Assembly: GCF_014193375.1 (NCBI RefSeq)
Contig: NZ_JACHZF010000026.1
Span: 1-50,834, forward strand
Direction of reading: 5' to 3'
From: Halomonas campaniensis
Lineage (GTDB): Bacteria; Pseudomonadota; Gammaproteobacteria; Pseudomonadales; Halomonadaceae
DNA length: 50,834 bases
In this document: one piece after another, positions 18,883 to 27,867 of the stretch
Position numbering within the stretch: the first letter of the stretch is position 1
Layout: each line of letters opens with the position of its first letter
Program-made: the position numbers and the translations under genes
The notes under the pieces: model-generated
What the model was told of the DNA's origin: nothing
Seen by the model: the letters and a program-made list of their open reading frames with translations, nothing else
Databases searched by the model: none

Positions 18883-20189
18883 TGGCGGACCTGGCCGTCG
18901 CCGAGCACCACGTACTTGCGGGTGGTCAGCCCCTCGAGGCCCACCGGCCCGCGGGCGTGGAGCTTGTCGGTGGAGATGCCGATCTCGGCGCCCAGGCCGT
19001 ACTCGAAGCCGTCGGCGAAGCGGGTGGAGGCGTTGACCATCACCGAGCTGGAGTCCACCTCGGCCAGGAAGCGCCGCGCCAGGCCATAGCTCTCGGTGAC
19101 GATGGCATCGGTATGGTGGGAGCCGTGGCGCTCGATATGCGCGATGGCCGCGTCCATGCCGTCGACCACGCGGATCGCCAGCACCGGCGCGAGGTACTCG
19201 GCGTCCCAGTCCTCCTCGGTGGCCACGGCACACCCGGGCAGGATCGCCCGGGTACGCTCGCAGCCGCGCAGCTCCACGCCGTGCTCGCCATAGGCGGCGG
19301 CCAGCCGCGGCAGCAGGGCCTCGGCCACCGGGGCGTCGATCAGCAGGGTCTCCATGGTGTTGCAGGTGCCGTAGCGGTGGGTCTTGGCATTGACCGCGAT
19401 GGCCAGGGCCTTGTCGAGGTCCGCGGTGGCGTCCACGTAGACATGGCAGACCCCGTCGAGGTGCTTGATCACCGGCACCCGGGCCTCCCGGGCGATGCGC
19501 TCGATCAGGGACTTGCCGCCGCGGGGGATGATCACGTCGACATACTCGGGCATGGCGATCAGCCGGCCGACCGCGGCCCGGTCGGTGGTGGCCACCACCT
19601 GCACCGCGGCCTCGGGCAGGCCCGCATCGGCGAGGCCGGCGCGGATGCAGGCGGCGATGGCGGCGTTGGACTCTCGCGCCTCGGAGCCGCCGCGCAGGAT
19701 CGCCGCATTGCCGGACTTGAGGCAGAGGCTGGCCGCCTCCAGGGTCACGTTGGGCCGTGACTCGTAGATGATGCCGATCACCCCGAGCGGCACCCGCATC
19801 TGCCCCACCTGGATGCCGCTGGGCCGCGCGCGCAGCCCGTCGATCTCGCCCACCGGGTCCGGCAGCGAGGCCACCTGGGAGAGCCCCTCGACCATGGCGT
19901 CGAGGCGCGCCTCGTTGAGCGCCAGGCGGTCGAGCAGTGCGGCGTCCAGCCCGCTCTCGCGGCCGCGGGCCAGGTCACGCTCGTTGGCGGCCAGCACCTC
20001 GGCGCGGGCCGCCTGGAGCCGCTCGGCCATGGCCAGCAGGGCGGCGTTCTTGGCCGCGGTCGGGGCGCGACGCATCGCCGTCGCGGCGGCGCGGGCGGCC
20101 TGCCCCAGCCGGGTCATGTAGGCCTCGATGTCGCGGGTGTCGACAGCGCCGACGGCCTCGGCGCCGGTTCGGGTGACTTGAGCTGTCAT
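18879..20189 (-). CDS. proA: Gamma-glutamyl phosphate reductase
   Basis: ProA reduces gamma-glutamyl phosphate with NADPH in proline synthesis. The 436-aa protein shows the aldehyde-dehydrogenase-like fold with [29 protein letters not shown], the [11 protein letters not shown] loop, and the catalytic-cysteine motif [14 protein letters not shown]. Length matches the family (about 417). The ATG at 20189 has GGAG somewhat far upstream. It heads the leftward cluster and is coupled to nadD. Confidence 0.97.
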   Translation of the reverse strand: MTAQVTRTGAEAVGAVDTRDIEAYMTRLGQAARAAATAMRRAPTAAKNAALLAMAERLQAARAEVLAANERDLARGRESGLDAALLDRLALNEARLDAMVEGLSQVASLPDPVGEIDGLRARPSGIQVGQMRVPLGVIGIIYESRPNVTLEAASLCLKSGNAAILRGGSEARESNAAIAACIRAGLADAGLPEAAVQVVATTDRAAVGRLIAMPEYVDVIIPRGGKSLIERIAREARVPVIKHLDGVCHVYVDATADLDKALAIAVNAKTHRYGTCNTMETLLIDAPVAEALLPRLAAAYGEHGVELRGCERTRAILPGCAVATEEDWDAEYLAPVLAIRVVDGMDAAIAHIERHGSHHTDAIVTESYGLARRFLAEVDSSSVMVNASTRFADGFEYGLGAEIGISTDKLHARGPVGLEGLTTRKYVVLGDGQVRQ

Positions 20190-20295
20190 GCCGAAGGGTG
20201 TCTCCTGTGGGCGTGGCCGCCGACGGCGGCCAGGGCGTTATACTGGGTGGGGTCGGGACCAGCGGATGTCGGGAAGGGAGTCATAGTAAGCCATC

Positions 20296-21165
20296 ATGCA
20301 GAGCAAGTACAAAGTCGGCCTGCTGCGCCTCAACCTGATGGTCGCGGCCCTGCTGCCGGCCCTGATGGCCCCCGCCTCGTCCACCCTGACCGAGGCCCTG
20401 CTGCTGTGGCTGGCGGCCGGCTGGCTGGGCATCAGCGCGGCGCTGGTGGAGTTCAGCCACCGCCGGCCGGCGCTGGTGCCCTGGCAGCTGCTGCCGAGCG
20501 TGCTGCTGGCCGCCCTGCTGTGGAGCGCGCCGGAGCGCCACCCGCTGTGGCTGTGGGCCTGGGCCGCGCTGATCATGCTGCCCCAGCCGGCCTGGATGGC
20601 GGCGCTCAACGCCCTGCTGGCCGGCCTGACCTGGAGCTGGCTGGCCCGGACGATGCCGCTGGAGCACGCGGTGGTCTCGGGGCTGCTGCTGGCGGCCATG
20701 ATGCTGCTCGGGCTGTCCCGCGCCCGCGACCTGCAGCCGCTGCGCGGCCTGGCCCGGCGGCGCCTGCACCTGATCCCCGGGCTGCGGCTGTGGCCCCGGG
20801 CCCAGCTGGCCCGCGACCTCACCCGCGAGCGGGCCCGGGCCCAGCGCGACGGCGTGCACTGCGAGCTGCTGCTGCTGCGCACCTCGCGCCAGGACCTCTG
20901 GCCCCGGGCCCAGCGCCTCTGCGAACTGACGCGCAGCTTCGAGCACTGCTATCGCCTCGACGGCCGCACCCTCGGCGCACTGCTGCTCAGCCGTGACCCC
21001 GCCCAGGCCGTCCAGCGGCGGCGGGCGCTGCTCGACGGGCTGGGGCCCTGCGACCGCCTGCGCGCCGTTCCGCTCGGCCGGATCGCCTCCCTGGGCGAGG
21101 AGTGCCGCGCCCTGCAGCGCCAGCCCGAACCGATGACCGTGGTGCACGAGGTGGACCATGGATGA
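20296..21165 (+). CDS. Membrane protein with vestigial GGDEF-like C-terminal domain
   Basis: The 289-aa protein has four to five membrane segments in residues 8-150 and then a cytoplasmic domain of about 130 residues. That domain can be aligned loosely with a diguanylate cyclase: ARDLTRERARAQRDGVHCELLLLRTS in place of the alpha1-beta1 region, and CYRLDGRTLGALLLSRDP where R-Y-GGDEF-x-LLL would lie. All catalytic residues are missing. It overlaps the next gene by eight bases, and the two products share architecture. I read this as an inactive c-di-GMP-type domain; the assignment is by eye only. The ribosome binding site is poor (GGGAG about 14 bases upstream). Confidence 0.6.
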   Translation: MQSKYKVGLLRLNLMVAALLPALMAPASSTLTEALLLWLAAGWLGISAALVEFSHRRPALVPWQLLPSVLLAALLWSAPERHPLWLWAWAALIMLPQPAWMAALNALLAGLTWSWLARTMPLEHAVVSGLLLAAMMLLGLSRARDLQPLRGLARRRLHLIPGLRLWPRAQLARDLTRERARAQRDGVHCELLLLRTSRQDLWPRAQRLCELTRSFEHCYRLDGRTLGALLLSRDPAQAVQRRRALLDGLGPCDRLRAVPLGRIASLGEECRALQRQPEPMTVVHEVDHG

Positions 21166-22084
21166 GTTCCGCCACGCCCGGCTCCATGCCCTGATCTATC
21201 TCATGGGCGCCCTGCTGCTGCTCGGCCTGGCGCTGTGGAGCTACCTGATGGGCGACTTCGCCCGTATCCTGCTGCCGGCCCTGCTGGCCCCGCTGATGGT
21301 CACCGCCGCCCTGATGCGCCTGGGCCAGCCGGAGACCGCCCGGCTGTCGGCCTACCTGGTGCTGATCGGCGGCTACCTGATGATCGCCGTGGAGCTGCCG
21401 CAGCAGCCGGACCAGGCGGCGCTCTGGCTGGGGCTGCCGCCGCTGCTGACCCTGCTGCTGCTGCCGCTGGGGCCGGCGATGCTGCTCAACGTCACCCTCA
21501 CCCCGATCTGGCTGCTGCTGGGCGACAGCCAGCTCGGCCTCGACCTGGTACTGGCCTACCTCGCCCTGGTCGTGGTGGCGGGCCTGGCTCCCTGGGAGAT
21601 CCTCCATCAGCGGGCCCTGCTGCAGGCCACCGACCCCGTCGACGCCGAGTGCTCGGCCCTCAAGCGCGCCCCGCTGGAGGCCCGGCTGCTGAGCGAGTGC
21701 GAGCGCGCCGAGCTGCTGGGCCAGCGGCTGGCGGTGCTGGTGATCCACCTGCCCCAGCTGGAGATGGCCGGCGAGCAGTTCGGGCCGCGCGCCCGCCAGG
21801 CCCTGCTCGCCGCCCTGTGTCGCATCGTGGAACAGCACAGCCGAGACCACGACCTGCTCGGCCGTCAGGGCGAGGCCGACTTCTGGCTGGTGCTGCCCGA
21901 CACCAGCGACAACGGTGCCCTGCTGGTCCGCCAGCGCATCGAGGAGGCCCTGCACCGCACGGTCCTGCTGGATACCGGCGTGGTGGAGACGCGCATGATG
22001 ATCAGCCACCTGCGGCCCGGGGAGACGCCCGACCACTTCCTCCAGCGGCTGCAGGCCCGCACCCAGCGCCTCGGCGACGCCTGA
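21158..22084 (+). CDS. Membrane protein with degenerate GGDEF domain
   Basis: The 308-aa protein has about five membrane helices (residues 10-150) and a C-terminal domain clearly related to GGDEF. EARLLSECERAELLGQRLAVLVIHL corresponds to the start of the domain, FGPRARQALLAALCRIVEQ to the helix after FKxxND-GH, and GRQGEADFWLVLPDTSD to R-GGDEF-x-LLP. The signature is GEADF rather than GGD/EEF, and the metal-binding aspartate of DxDxFK is absent (HLPQLE), so cyclase activity is unlikely. The start follows GAGGTGG and overlaps the previous gene, implying joint translation and perhaps a heteromer. Confidence 0.7.
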   Translation: MDEFRHARLHALIYLMGALLLLGLALWSYLMGDFARILLPALLAPLMVTAALMRLGQPETARLSAYLVLIGGYLMIAVELPQQPDQAALWLGLPPLLTLLLLPLGPAMLLNVTLTPIWLLLGDSQLGLDLVLAYLALVVVAGLAPWEILHQRALLQATDPVDAECSALKRAPLEARLLSECERAELLGQRLAVLVIHLPQLEMAGEQFGPRARQALLAALCRIVEQHSRDHDLLGRQGEADFWLVLPDTSDNGALLVRQRIEEALHRTVLLDTGVVETRMMISHLRPGETPDHFLQRLQARTQRLGDA

Positions 22085-22112
22085 GACCCGACACCGACAC
22101 CGGAGCCCCGTC

Positions 22113-23516
22113 TTGAACCTTGCCGACGCCCTCTACCAGCTGACGCCCTCCCCCACCCTGCTGCTGCTGATCATCGCCGCCATCGCCCTGGTCGAGTCCC
22201 TGGCCCTGGTGGGGCTGCTGGTGCCGGGGGTGCTGCTGATCACCGCCGCCGCCTCCCTGGCCGGCCACCAGGAGCTGGCGCTGCCGGCCATCATCCTCGC
22301 CGCCTTCCTGGGCGCGGTGATCGGCGACGGCGCCAGCTTCCTGCTCGGCTATACCCAGCACGAACGCGTCACCCGGCTGTGGCCGCTCTCCCGCCACCCG
22401 GAGTGGCTGGCCCGGGGCGCGCGCTTCTTCCAGCGCTACGGCACCCTGTCGGTGTTCTTCGGGCGCTTCGTCGGGCCGGTGCGTCCGGTGGTGCCGATGA
22501 TCGCCGGCATGCTCAGGATGTCCCCCCGGGCCTTCACCTGGGCCAACCTGGCGTCGGCGGCCCTGTGGGCGCCCGCCTACGTGCTGCCGGGCTACCTACT
22601 GGGCCGCACCTGGCAGCAGCTGCTGGACGTGCCGCCCGGCGTGCAGGCCTGGCTGGTGGCGCTGGCCGGCCTGCTGGTGGCGCTGGCGGTGGTGTTCTCC
22701 TGGCTGCGCCAGCAGGTCACCCGCACCGGGCGCGTCTACCGGCTGCTGGCCATCGGCGCGCGGCGCCATCCGGTGATGCGGCGCCTGTGGCTGGCCCAGA
22801 GCGCCCGCGGCCAGGGCGAGGTCCCGCTGGCCAGCTGGCTGCTGCTGGTCCTCACCCTGGGCGGCCTCTCGGGCTGGACCCTGCTGGTGATCCACCAGCA
22901 CGGGCCGCTGCCCATGGACCTGCGCCTGCAGGCGCTGTTCGCCGCGCTGGCCACCCCCTGGCTGACCCACCTCGGCGAGGCGCTGGCCCGGGCGGGCGAC
23001 CGGCTCGGCGTGCTGGCGCTGGTGCTGCCCTGGGCGGGCTGGCTGCTGTGGCGTCGCCACCTGGCCGCCTTCGCCCATCTCGCCGCGGGCCTGGGCGGCA
23101 TCGCCGCCCTGAACACGCTGGGCAAGGTGCTGGTCGGGCGCGCCCGTCCCGACACCCCGGAGTACCTCGCCGGCTCGCTGGCCTACCCCAGCGGCCATAC
23201 CTCGACCATGGTGGTGCTGGCCGGCATGGCGGCGGCCTTCGTTGCCCGGGAGCTGCCCCACGCGCAGCGCCACTGGGTCTACTGGGGGGGGATCCTGCTG
23301 GTGGTGCCCATGGCACTCTCCCGGCTGGTGATCGGGGTCCACTGGCTCAGCGACCTGGTGGGCGGCGCCCTGCTGGGCCTGGTGGTCTGCGCCCTGGTGC
23401 AGCTCGCCTGGCAGGCCAGGCCCCGGGGCCGGCTGGCGCCCTGCCCCTGGGCCTGGCTGACCGCCGGCTCGCTGGCGCTGGTGGCCGCGCGCATCGCCTG
23501 GCTGCCGCCCGTCTAG
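22113..23516 (+). CDS. DedA-family/PAP2 phosphatase fusion
   Basis: The 467-aa protein joins two membrane domains. Residues 1-200 are DedA-like (VTT fold; GAVIGDGASFLLGY, FFGRFVGPVRPVVPMIAGMLRM), a family implicated in undecaprenyl phosphate and lipid recycling. Residues 240-440 are a PAP2 acid phosphatase with all three motifs: KVLVGRARP, YPSGHTS and SRLVIGVHWLSD. The combination suggests removal of phosphate from a polyprenyl or phosphatidic substrate coupled to flipping, but the substrate is inferred. The start is TTG at 22113, with GGAG seven bases upstream and the normal DedA N-terminus. It ends 12 bases from the convergent LysE gene. Confidence 0.92.
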   Translation: MNLADALYQLTPSPTLLLLIIAAIALVESLALVGLLVPGVLLITAAASLAGHQELALPAIILAAFLGAVIGDGASFLLGYTQHERVTRLWPLSRHPEWLARGARFFQRYGTLSVFFGRFVGPVRPVVPMIAGMLRMSPRAFTWANLASAALWAPAYVLPGYLLGRTWQQLLDVPPGVQAWLVALAGLLVALAVVFSWLRQQVTRTGRVYRLLAIGARRHPVMRRLWLAQSARGQGEVPLASWLLLVLTLGGLSGWTLLVIHQHGPLPMDLRLQALFAALATPWLTHLGEALARAGDRLGVLALVLPWAGWLLWRRHLAAFAHLAAGLGGIAALNTLGKVLVGRARPDTPEYLAGSLAYPSGHTSTMVVLAGMAAAFVARELPHAQRHWVYWGGILLVVPMALSRLVIGVHWLSDLVGGALLGLVVCALVQLAWQARPRGRLAPCPWAWLTAGSLALVAARIAWLPPV

Positions 23517-23528
23517 CGCCGCCACCTA

Positions 23529-24152
23529 TCATCCCAGGGCCAGCCAGATCCCGACGCCGACCATCAGGGTGCCGGCGATGCGGTTGAGCAGGCGCACGTT
23601 GCCGTCCTCGCCCAGCACCCGGCGCAGGCCGCGCCCGCCGGCGGCGTAGAGCAGCAGGCAGAGAAACTCGATGGCCAGGATGATCGTGATCAGCACCCCC
23701 AGCTGGCCGGCGAGGGGCCGCGAGGCCTCGAGGAAGGGGGGCAGCAGCGCGACGAAGAAGGCCCAGCCCTTGGGGTTGGCCACCGCCGTGACGAAGCCCT
23801 GCAGGGCCAGCTGGCCGCGGCCGGCCGGGGCCAGCTCGACCCGCTCCAGGGGAATCGCCATGCGCCCCCGGGAGCGCCACATCATCACGCCGAGATAGCC
23901 CAGGTAGCCGCCACCGACCCACTTGAAGAGCGCGAACAGCTCCGGCTGGCGCAGCATCAGGGTGGCCACCCCGGCCCCCGCGGCGGCGGCCACCAGCCCC
24001 ACCCCGACCAGCTCGCCGGCCATCATCCACAGGGTGCGCCGAACGCCCTGGGTCATGCCCAGCACCATGGAGAGGGTCATGCACATGCCCGGGGTCAGCG
24101 ACACGAACAGGAAGGTCGGCACGAACACCGACAGCAGGGACAGCTTGATCAT
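23529..24152 (-). CDS. LysE/RhtB-family amino acid exporter
   Basis: The 207-aa protein has six predicted membrane helices and the family signature near the N-terminus, FLFVSLTPGMCMTLSMVLGMTQG (split here as FVSLTPGMCM and LGMTQG), plus the central VTAVANPKGWAFFVALLPPF. Members export amino acids or homoserine lactones; the substrate is not predictable. The ATG at 24152 is chosen because GAGG lies about eight bases upstream; a GTG at 24158 is the alternative. It is a single gene between convergent DedA-PAP2 and ubiX. Confidence 0.9.
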   Translation of the reverse strand: MIKLSLLSVFVPTFLFVSLTPGMCMTLSMVLGMTQGVRRTLWMMAGELVGVGLVAAAAGAGVATLMLRQPELFALFKWVGGGYLGYLGVMMWRSRGRMAIPLERVELAPAGRGQLALQGFVTAVANPKGWAFFVALLPPFLEASRPLAGQLGVLITIILAIEFLCLLLYAAGGRGLRRVLGEDGNVRLLNRIAGTLMVGVGIWLALG

Positions 24153-24208
24153 CGGCACGGCCTCATCCGTGAGTCATCGGCAGGGTGGAACGGCAGGAAG
24201 CCCGGGGC

Positions 24209-24838
24209 TCACTCCCCCCAGCGCGGCATGAGCCGGTGCTCGATGCCCAGCTGGTTGAGGATGCGCGCCACGATGAAGTCGACCAGGTCCTCGACCGAGC
24301 GCGGCTGGTGGTAGAAGCCCGGCGCGGCGGGCAGGATCACCGCCCCCATGCGCGTCAGCGCCAGCATGTGCTCCAGGTGGATCGCCGAGAAGGGGGTCTC
24401 GCGGGGCACCAGGATCAGCCGGCGGCGCTCCTTGAGGGCCACGTCGGCGGCGCGCTCGATCAGGTTGTTGCTGGCCCCCGTGGCCACCGCGGAGAGGGTC
24501 CCGGTGGAGCAGGGGCAGATCACCATGGAGGATGGCGCCCCGGAGCCGGAGGCCACCGGCGCCATCCAGTCCTCGCGGCCGAAGCAGCGGACCTGGCCGG
24601 GGCGGGCGCCGCTGCGCCGGATGAGCGCCTCGGCGAGCCGTTCGGGCCGGGCCGGCAGCGCGACGTCGGTCTCGGTGGCGATCACCAGGTGGGCCGCCTT
24701 GGAGATCATCACCCAGACCTCATGGCCCGCCGCCACCAGCGCCTCGATCAGCCGCAGGCCGTACTGGGCACCGGAGGCCCCGGTCAGCGCCACAGTCACC
24801 GGGGGATGGAAGCGCGCCGCCTGCCGTACCTCAGCCAT
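24209..24838 (-). CDS. ubiX: Flavin prenyltransferase UbiX
   Basis: UbiX makes the prenylated FMN cofactor for the UbiD decarboxylase of ubiquinone synthesis. The 209-aa protein shows [19 protein letters not shown] (FMN site), [26 protein letters not shown], and [29 protein letters not shown], all family hallmarks. The ATG at 24838 follows GGAGGTGG and overlaps the mpl stop by eight bases, so it is coupled to mpl, an order also found, as I recall, in other gammaproteobacteria. Confidence 0.97.
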   Translation of the reverse strand: MAEVRQAARFHPPVTVALTGASGAQYGLRLIEALVAAGHEVWVMISKAAHLVIATETDVALPARPERLAEALIRRSGARPGQVRCFGREDWMAPVASGSGAPSSMVICPCSTGTLSAVATGASNNLIERAADVALKERRRLILVPRETPFSAIHLEHMLALTRMGAVILPAAPGFYHQPRSVEDLVDFIVARILNQLGIEHRLMPRWGE

Positions 24839-26222
24839 GGGCCACCTCCAGGGCGGCGATCAGCTTGTCGTGGATGCCGCCGAAGCCGCCGTTGGACATC
24901 ACCACGATGCGGTCGAGGGGCCGCGCCTCCTCGACCAGCGCGGCCACCAGGGCCTCGAGGTCCTGCTCGAGACGCGCCGGCACCGGGCTCGCCTCCAGCA
25001 GCGGCGCCAGCGACCAGTCCAGCCCCGGCGGCTGGTACCAGAAGGCCGCGTCCGCGGCGGCCACGCTCGCGGCCAGCCGGTCGCGCAGGGTACCCAGGCG
25101 CATGGTGTTGGAGCGCGGCTCGATCACCGCCAGCAGCCGCCCGCGGGCGGTGGCGGCACGCAGCCCCTCCAGGGTGGCGGCGATGGCCGTGGGGTGGTGG
25201 GCGAAGTCGTCGATCACCTGGATGCCGGCCACCTCGCCGCGCAGCTCCTGGCGGCGACGCGGGGTCTCGAAGCGGGCCAGGGCCGCCGCGCCGCGGGCCA
25301 GGTCGACCCCGCAGGCGTGGGCGGCGGCCAGGGCCGCCAGGCCGTTACGGGCGTTGTAGGCACCGGTCAGCGGCCAGTCGACCACGGCATCCTCGTCGAC
25401 GCTCCCCGCGCCCTCACCCTCCTGATGGATCACCCGGAAGCGCGAGGCGTCGTCGCGCTCGAGCTCGAGCCGCCAGGGGCTCTCCGCGGCGCTGCCGAAG
25501 CGCGCCACCGGTGTCCAGGCCCCCATGGCCAGCACCCGGTCGAGGGCCGGCTCGCCGTCGGCCACCAGCAGCCGCCCCCGGCCGGGCACGGTGCGCACCA
25601 GGTGGTGAAACTGCCGCTCGATGGCGGCCAGGTCATCGAAGATGTCGGCGTGGTCGAACTCGAGGTTGCCCAGCACCGCGATCTCGGGGCGGTAGTGCAC
25701 GAACTTGGAGCGCTTGTCGAAGAAGGCGGTGTCGTACTCGTCGGCCTCCACCACGAAGGGGGCGTCGTGGGCGCCGAGGCGCGCCGAGACGCCGAAGTTG
25801 CGCGGCACCCCGCCGATCAGGAAGCCCGGCGAGAGTCCCGCCGACTCCAGCAGCCAGGCGGTCATGCTGGCCGTGGTGGTCTTGCCGTGGGTGCCGGCCA
25901 CGGCGATCACCCGCCGCCCGGGAAGCACCGCCTCGGCCAGCCACTGGGGGCCGGAGACGTAGGGCAGCCCCAGGTCCAGCACCGCCTCCACCTCGGGGTT
26001 GCCCCGCGACAGCGCATTGCCGATCACCACCCGGTCCGGGCGCGGCACGAGGTTGTCCGCCGAGTACCCCTCGCACAGGCTGATGCCGGCCTCCTCGAGC
26101 TGGGTGCTCATGGGCGGATAGACATTGGCATCCGAGCCGCTGACCGTGTGGCCCAGCTCGCGGGCCAGCAGCGCCAGGCTGCCCATGAAGGTGCCGCAGA
26201 TGCCGAGGATATGAAGGTGCAT
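24831..26222 (-). CDS. mpl: UDP-N-acetylmuramate:L-alanyl-gamma-D-glutamyl-meso-diaminopimelate ligase
   Basis: Mpl reattaches recycled murein tripeptide to UDP-MurNAc. The 463-aa Mur-ligase has the Rossmann start [20 protein letters not shown], the ATP-binding loop [41 protein letters not shown], and [10 protein letters not shown]. The ICGTFMG signature separates Mpl from MurC. The start follows GGAGAG. The 225-base divergent spacer to pfp contains leaders only, with a TAGAAT -10-like hexamer at 26384-26389 for pfp. Confidence 0.96.
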   Translation of the reverse strand: MHLHILGICGTFMGSLALLARELGHTVSGSDANVYPPMSTQLEEAGISLCEGYSADNLVPRPDRVVIGNALSRGNPEVEAVLDLGLPYVSGPQWLAEAVLPGRRVIAVAGTHGKTTTASMTAWLLESAGLSPGFLIGGVPRNFGVSARLGAHDAPFVVEADEYDTAFFDKRSKFVHYRPEIAVLGNLEFDHADIFDDLAAIERQFHHLVRTVPGRGRLLVADGEPALDRVLAMGAWTPVARFGSAAESPWRLELERDDASRFRVIHQEGEGAGSVDEDAVVDWPLTGAYNARNGLAALAAAHACGVDLARGAAALARFETPRRRQELRGEVAGIQVIDDFAHHPTAIAATLEGLRAATARGRLLAVIEPRSNTMRLGTLRDRLAASVAAADAAFWYQPPGLDWSLAPLLEASPVPARLEQDLEALVAALVEEARPLDRIVVMSNGGFGGIHDKLIAALEVAHG

Positions 26223-26447
26223 GGAGTCTCTCCGACTGCGTCGTGACGCCGCGGGGCGCGGCTGCGGGGTGTGGCGAGACTAGCATGGCGCCACCGCGGC
26301 GCTCCAGCCGGCGGCGTCGCTGCCCGGCCACAGGGAGGCTTGGGCCGGCGGCCCGCGCAGATGCAGCCCCAGGCGCTTTCGGCTAGAATCCCACGACTTT
26401 CGTCCCCCCATCCCCCGACCAGACGCGACCAGGAGCAGGAAAGCCCC

Positions 26448-27707
26448 ATGGCCAAGCACAATGCCTTCTACGCCCAGTCCGGCGGCGTCACCGCCGTGAT
26501 CAATGCCAGCGCCTGCGGCGTGATCGAGGCCTGCCGCCGCCACCCGGACCAGATCGGCAAGGTCTATGCCGGCCACAACGGCATCATCGGCGCCCTCACC
26601 GAGGACCTGATCGACGTCAGCCAGGAATCCGACGAGGCCATCGCCGCGCTGCGCCACACGCCGGGCGGTGCCTTCGGCTCCTGCCGCTACAAGCTCAAGG
26701 ACATCGAGTCCCACCGCGCCCAGTACGAGCGGCTGATCGAGGTGTTCCGCGCCCACGATATCCGCTACTTCTTCTACAACGGCGGCGGCGACAGCGCCGA
26801 CACCTGCCTCAAGGTCTCGCAGCTCTCCGAGAAGCTCGGCTACCCGCTGACCGCCATCCACGTGCCCAAGACCGTGGACAACGACCTGCCGATCACCGAC
26901 AACTCCCCGGGCTTCGGCAGCGTGGCCAAGTACATCGCCACCTCCACCCTGGAGGCCTCCCTGGACATCGCCTCCATGTGCGCCACCTCCACCAAGGTGT
27001 TCGTGCTCGAGGTGATGGGCCGCCACGCCGGCTGGATCGCCGCCGCCGGCGCCCTGGCCGGCCGGGGCGAGGGCGAGCCGCCCCACCTGGTGATCTTCCC
27101 CGAGGTGGCCTTCAACCGCGAGGCGGTGATGGCGCGGGTCGATGAGGCGGTCAAGAACTACGGCTACTGCGTGATCGTGGTCTCCGAGGGCGCCCGCTAC
27201 GAGGACGGCACCTTCCTGGCCGACTCCGGCAACACCGATGCCTTCGGCCACCGCCAGCTGGGCGGCGTGGCCCCGACCCTGGCCGGCATGGTCAAGCAGG
27301 ACCTGGGCTACAAGTACCACTGGGCCGTGGCCGACTACCTGCAGCGGGCCGCCCGCCACCTGGCGTCCCGGACCGACGTGGAGCAGGCCTACGCCGTGGG
27401 CGAGAAGGCCGTGGAGCTGGCCATCGAGGGCAAGAACTCCATGATGCCGGCGATCAAGCGGGTCTCCGACAATCCCTACAGCTGGACCATCGAGCCGGCC
27501 CCGCTGGCCGAGGTCGCCAACCGCGAGAAGTTCATGCCCCGCGAGTACATCCGCGAGGATGGCTTCGGCATCACCGAGGCCTGCCGCCAGTACCTCTCGC
27601 CGCTGATCCAGGGCGAGGACTTCCCGCCCTTCGAGAACGGCCTGCCCAAGGTGGCGCACCTCAAGCTGGCCCGGGTCGAGCGCAAGCTGCCGGAGTTCAA
27701 GATCTAG
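26448..27707 (+). CDS. pfp: Pyrophosphate-dependent 6-phosphofructokinase
   Basis: This enzyme interconverts fructose 6-phosphate and fructose 1,6-bisphosphate using PPi. The 419-aa protein has the N-terminal YAQSGGVTAVINASACGVIEA, the phosphoryl-donor loop YNGGGDSADTCLK, and HVPKTVDNDLPITDNSPGFGS. The lysine in PKTVDND marks PPi rather than ATP use, where PGTIDND is typical. MGRHAGWIAAAGAL follows. The ATG at 26448 has AGGAG upstream. Being PPi-driven it can run in both glycolytic and gluconeogenic directions; the nearby ppa would draw on the same PPi pool. Confidence 0.93.
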   Translation: MAKHNAFYAQSGGVTAVINASACGVIEACRRHPDQIGKVYAGHNGIIGALTEDLIDVSQESDEAIAALRHTPGGAFGSCRYKLKDIESHRAQYERLIEVFRAHDIRYFFYNGGGDSADTCLKVSQLSEKLGYPLTAIHVPKTVDNDLPITDNSPGFGSVAKYIATSTLEASLDIASMCATSTKVFVLEVMGRHAGWIAAAGALAGRGEGEPPHLVIFPEVAFNREAVMARVDEAVKNYGYCVIVVSEGARYEDGTFLADSGNTDAFGHRQLGGVAPTLAGMVKQDLGYKYHWAVADYLQRAARHLASRTDVEQAYAVGEKAVELAIEGKNSMMPAIKRVSDNPYSWTIEPAPLAEVANREKFMPREYIREDGFGITEACRQYLSPLIQGEDFPPFENGLPKVAHLKLARVERKLPEFKI

Positions 27708-27708
27708 G

Positions 27709-27867
27709 CGCCGAGCGCCGAGCAGGATGGTATTCGCCGCACAGTAGACGTCTACAAGAAGCCCCGCTGGATTCTCGATCCGACGGGGCTTCTCACTTTC
27801 TTCCTGAACACCTGTCGCCCGTCACCAAGCAGCTTGGCGCTAGGCGCTCGCAGCTGGGCGCTGCCCT
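27709..27867. repeat. Inverted CGCCNAG/CTNGGCG heptad tracts flanking a terminator
   Basis: Directly after the pfp stop are two CGCCGAG heptads (27709-27722). On the other side of the terminator, up to the stop of the convergent kinase-like gene, are CTTGGCG, CTAGGCG, CTCGCAG, CTGGGCG and CTGCCCT (27833-27867). The unit CTNGGCG is the reverse complement of CGCCNAG, so the tracts are in inverted orientation. The unit length (7) matches the CAAGC-type heptads elsewhere in the window. Confidence 0.55.
27757..27793. terminator. Intrinsic terminator between pfp and the convergent kinase-like gene
   Basis: A perfect 10-bp stem (agaagccccg at 27757-27766, cggggcttct at 27784-27793) is followed by the pyrimidine-rich cactttcttcc. 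The arm beginning with A residues allows it to work for both convergent genes. Confidence 0.85.
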
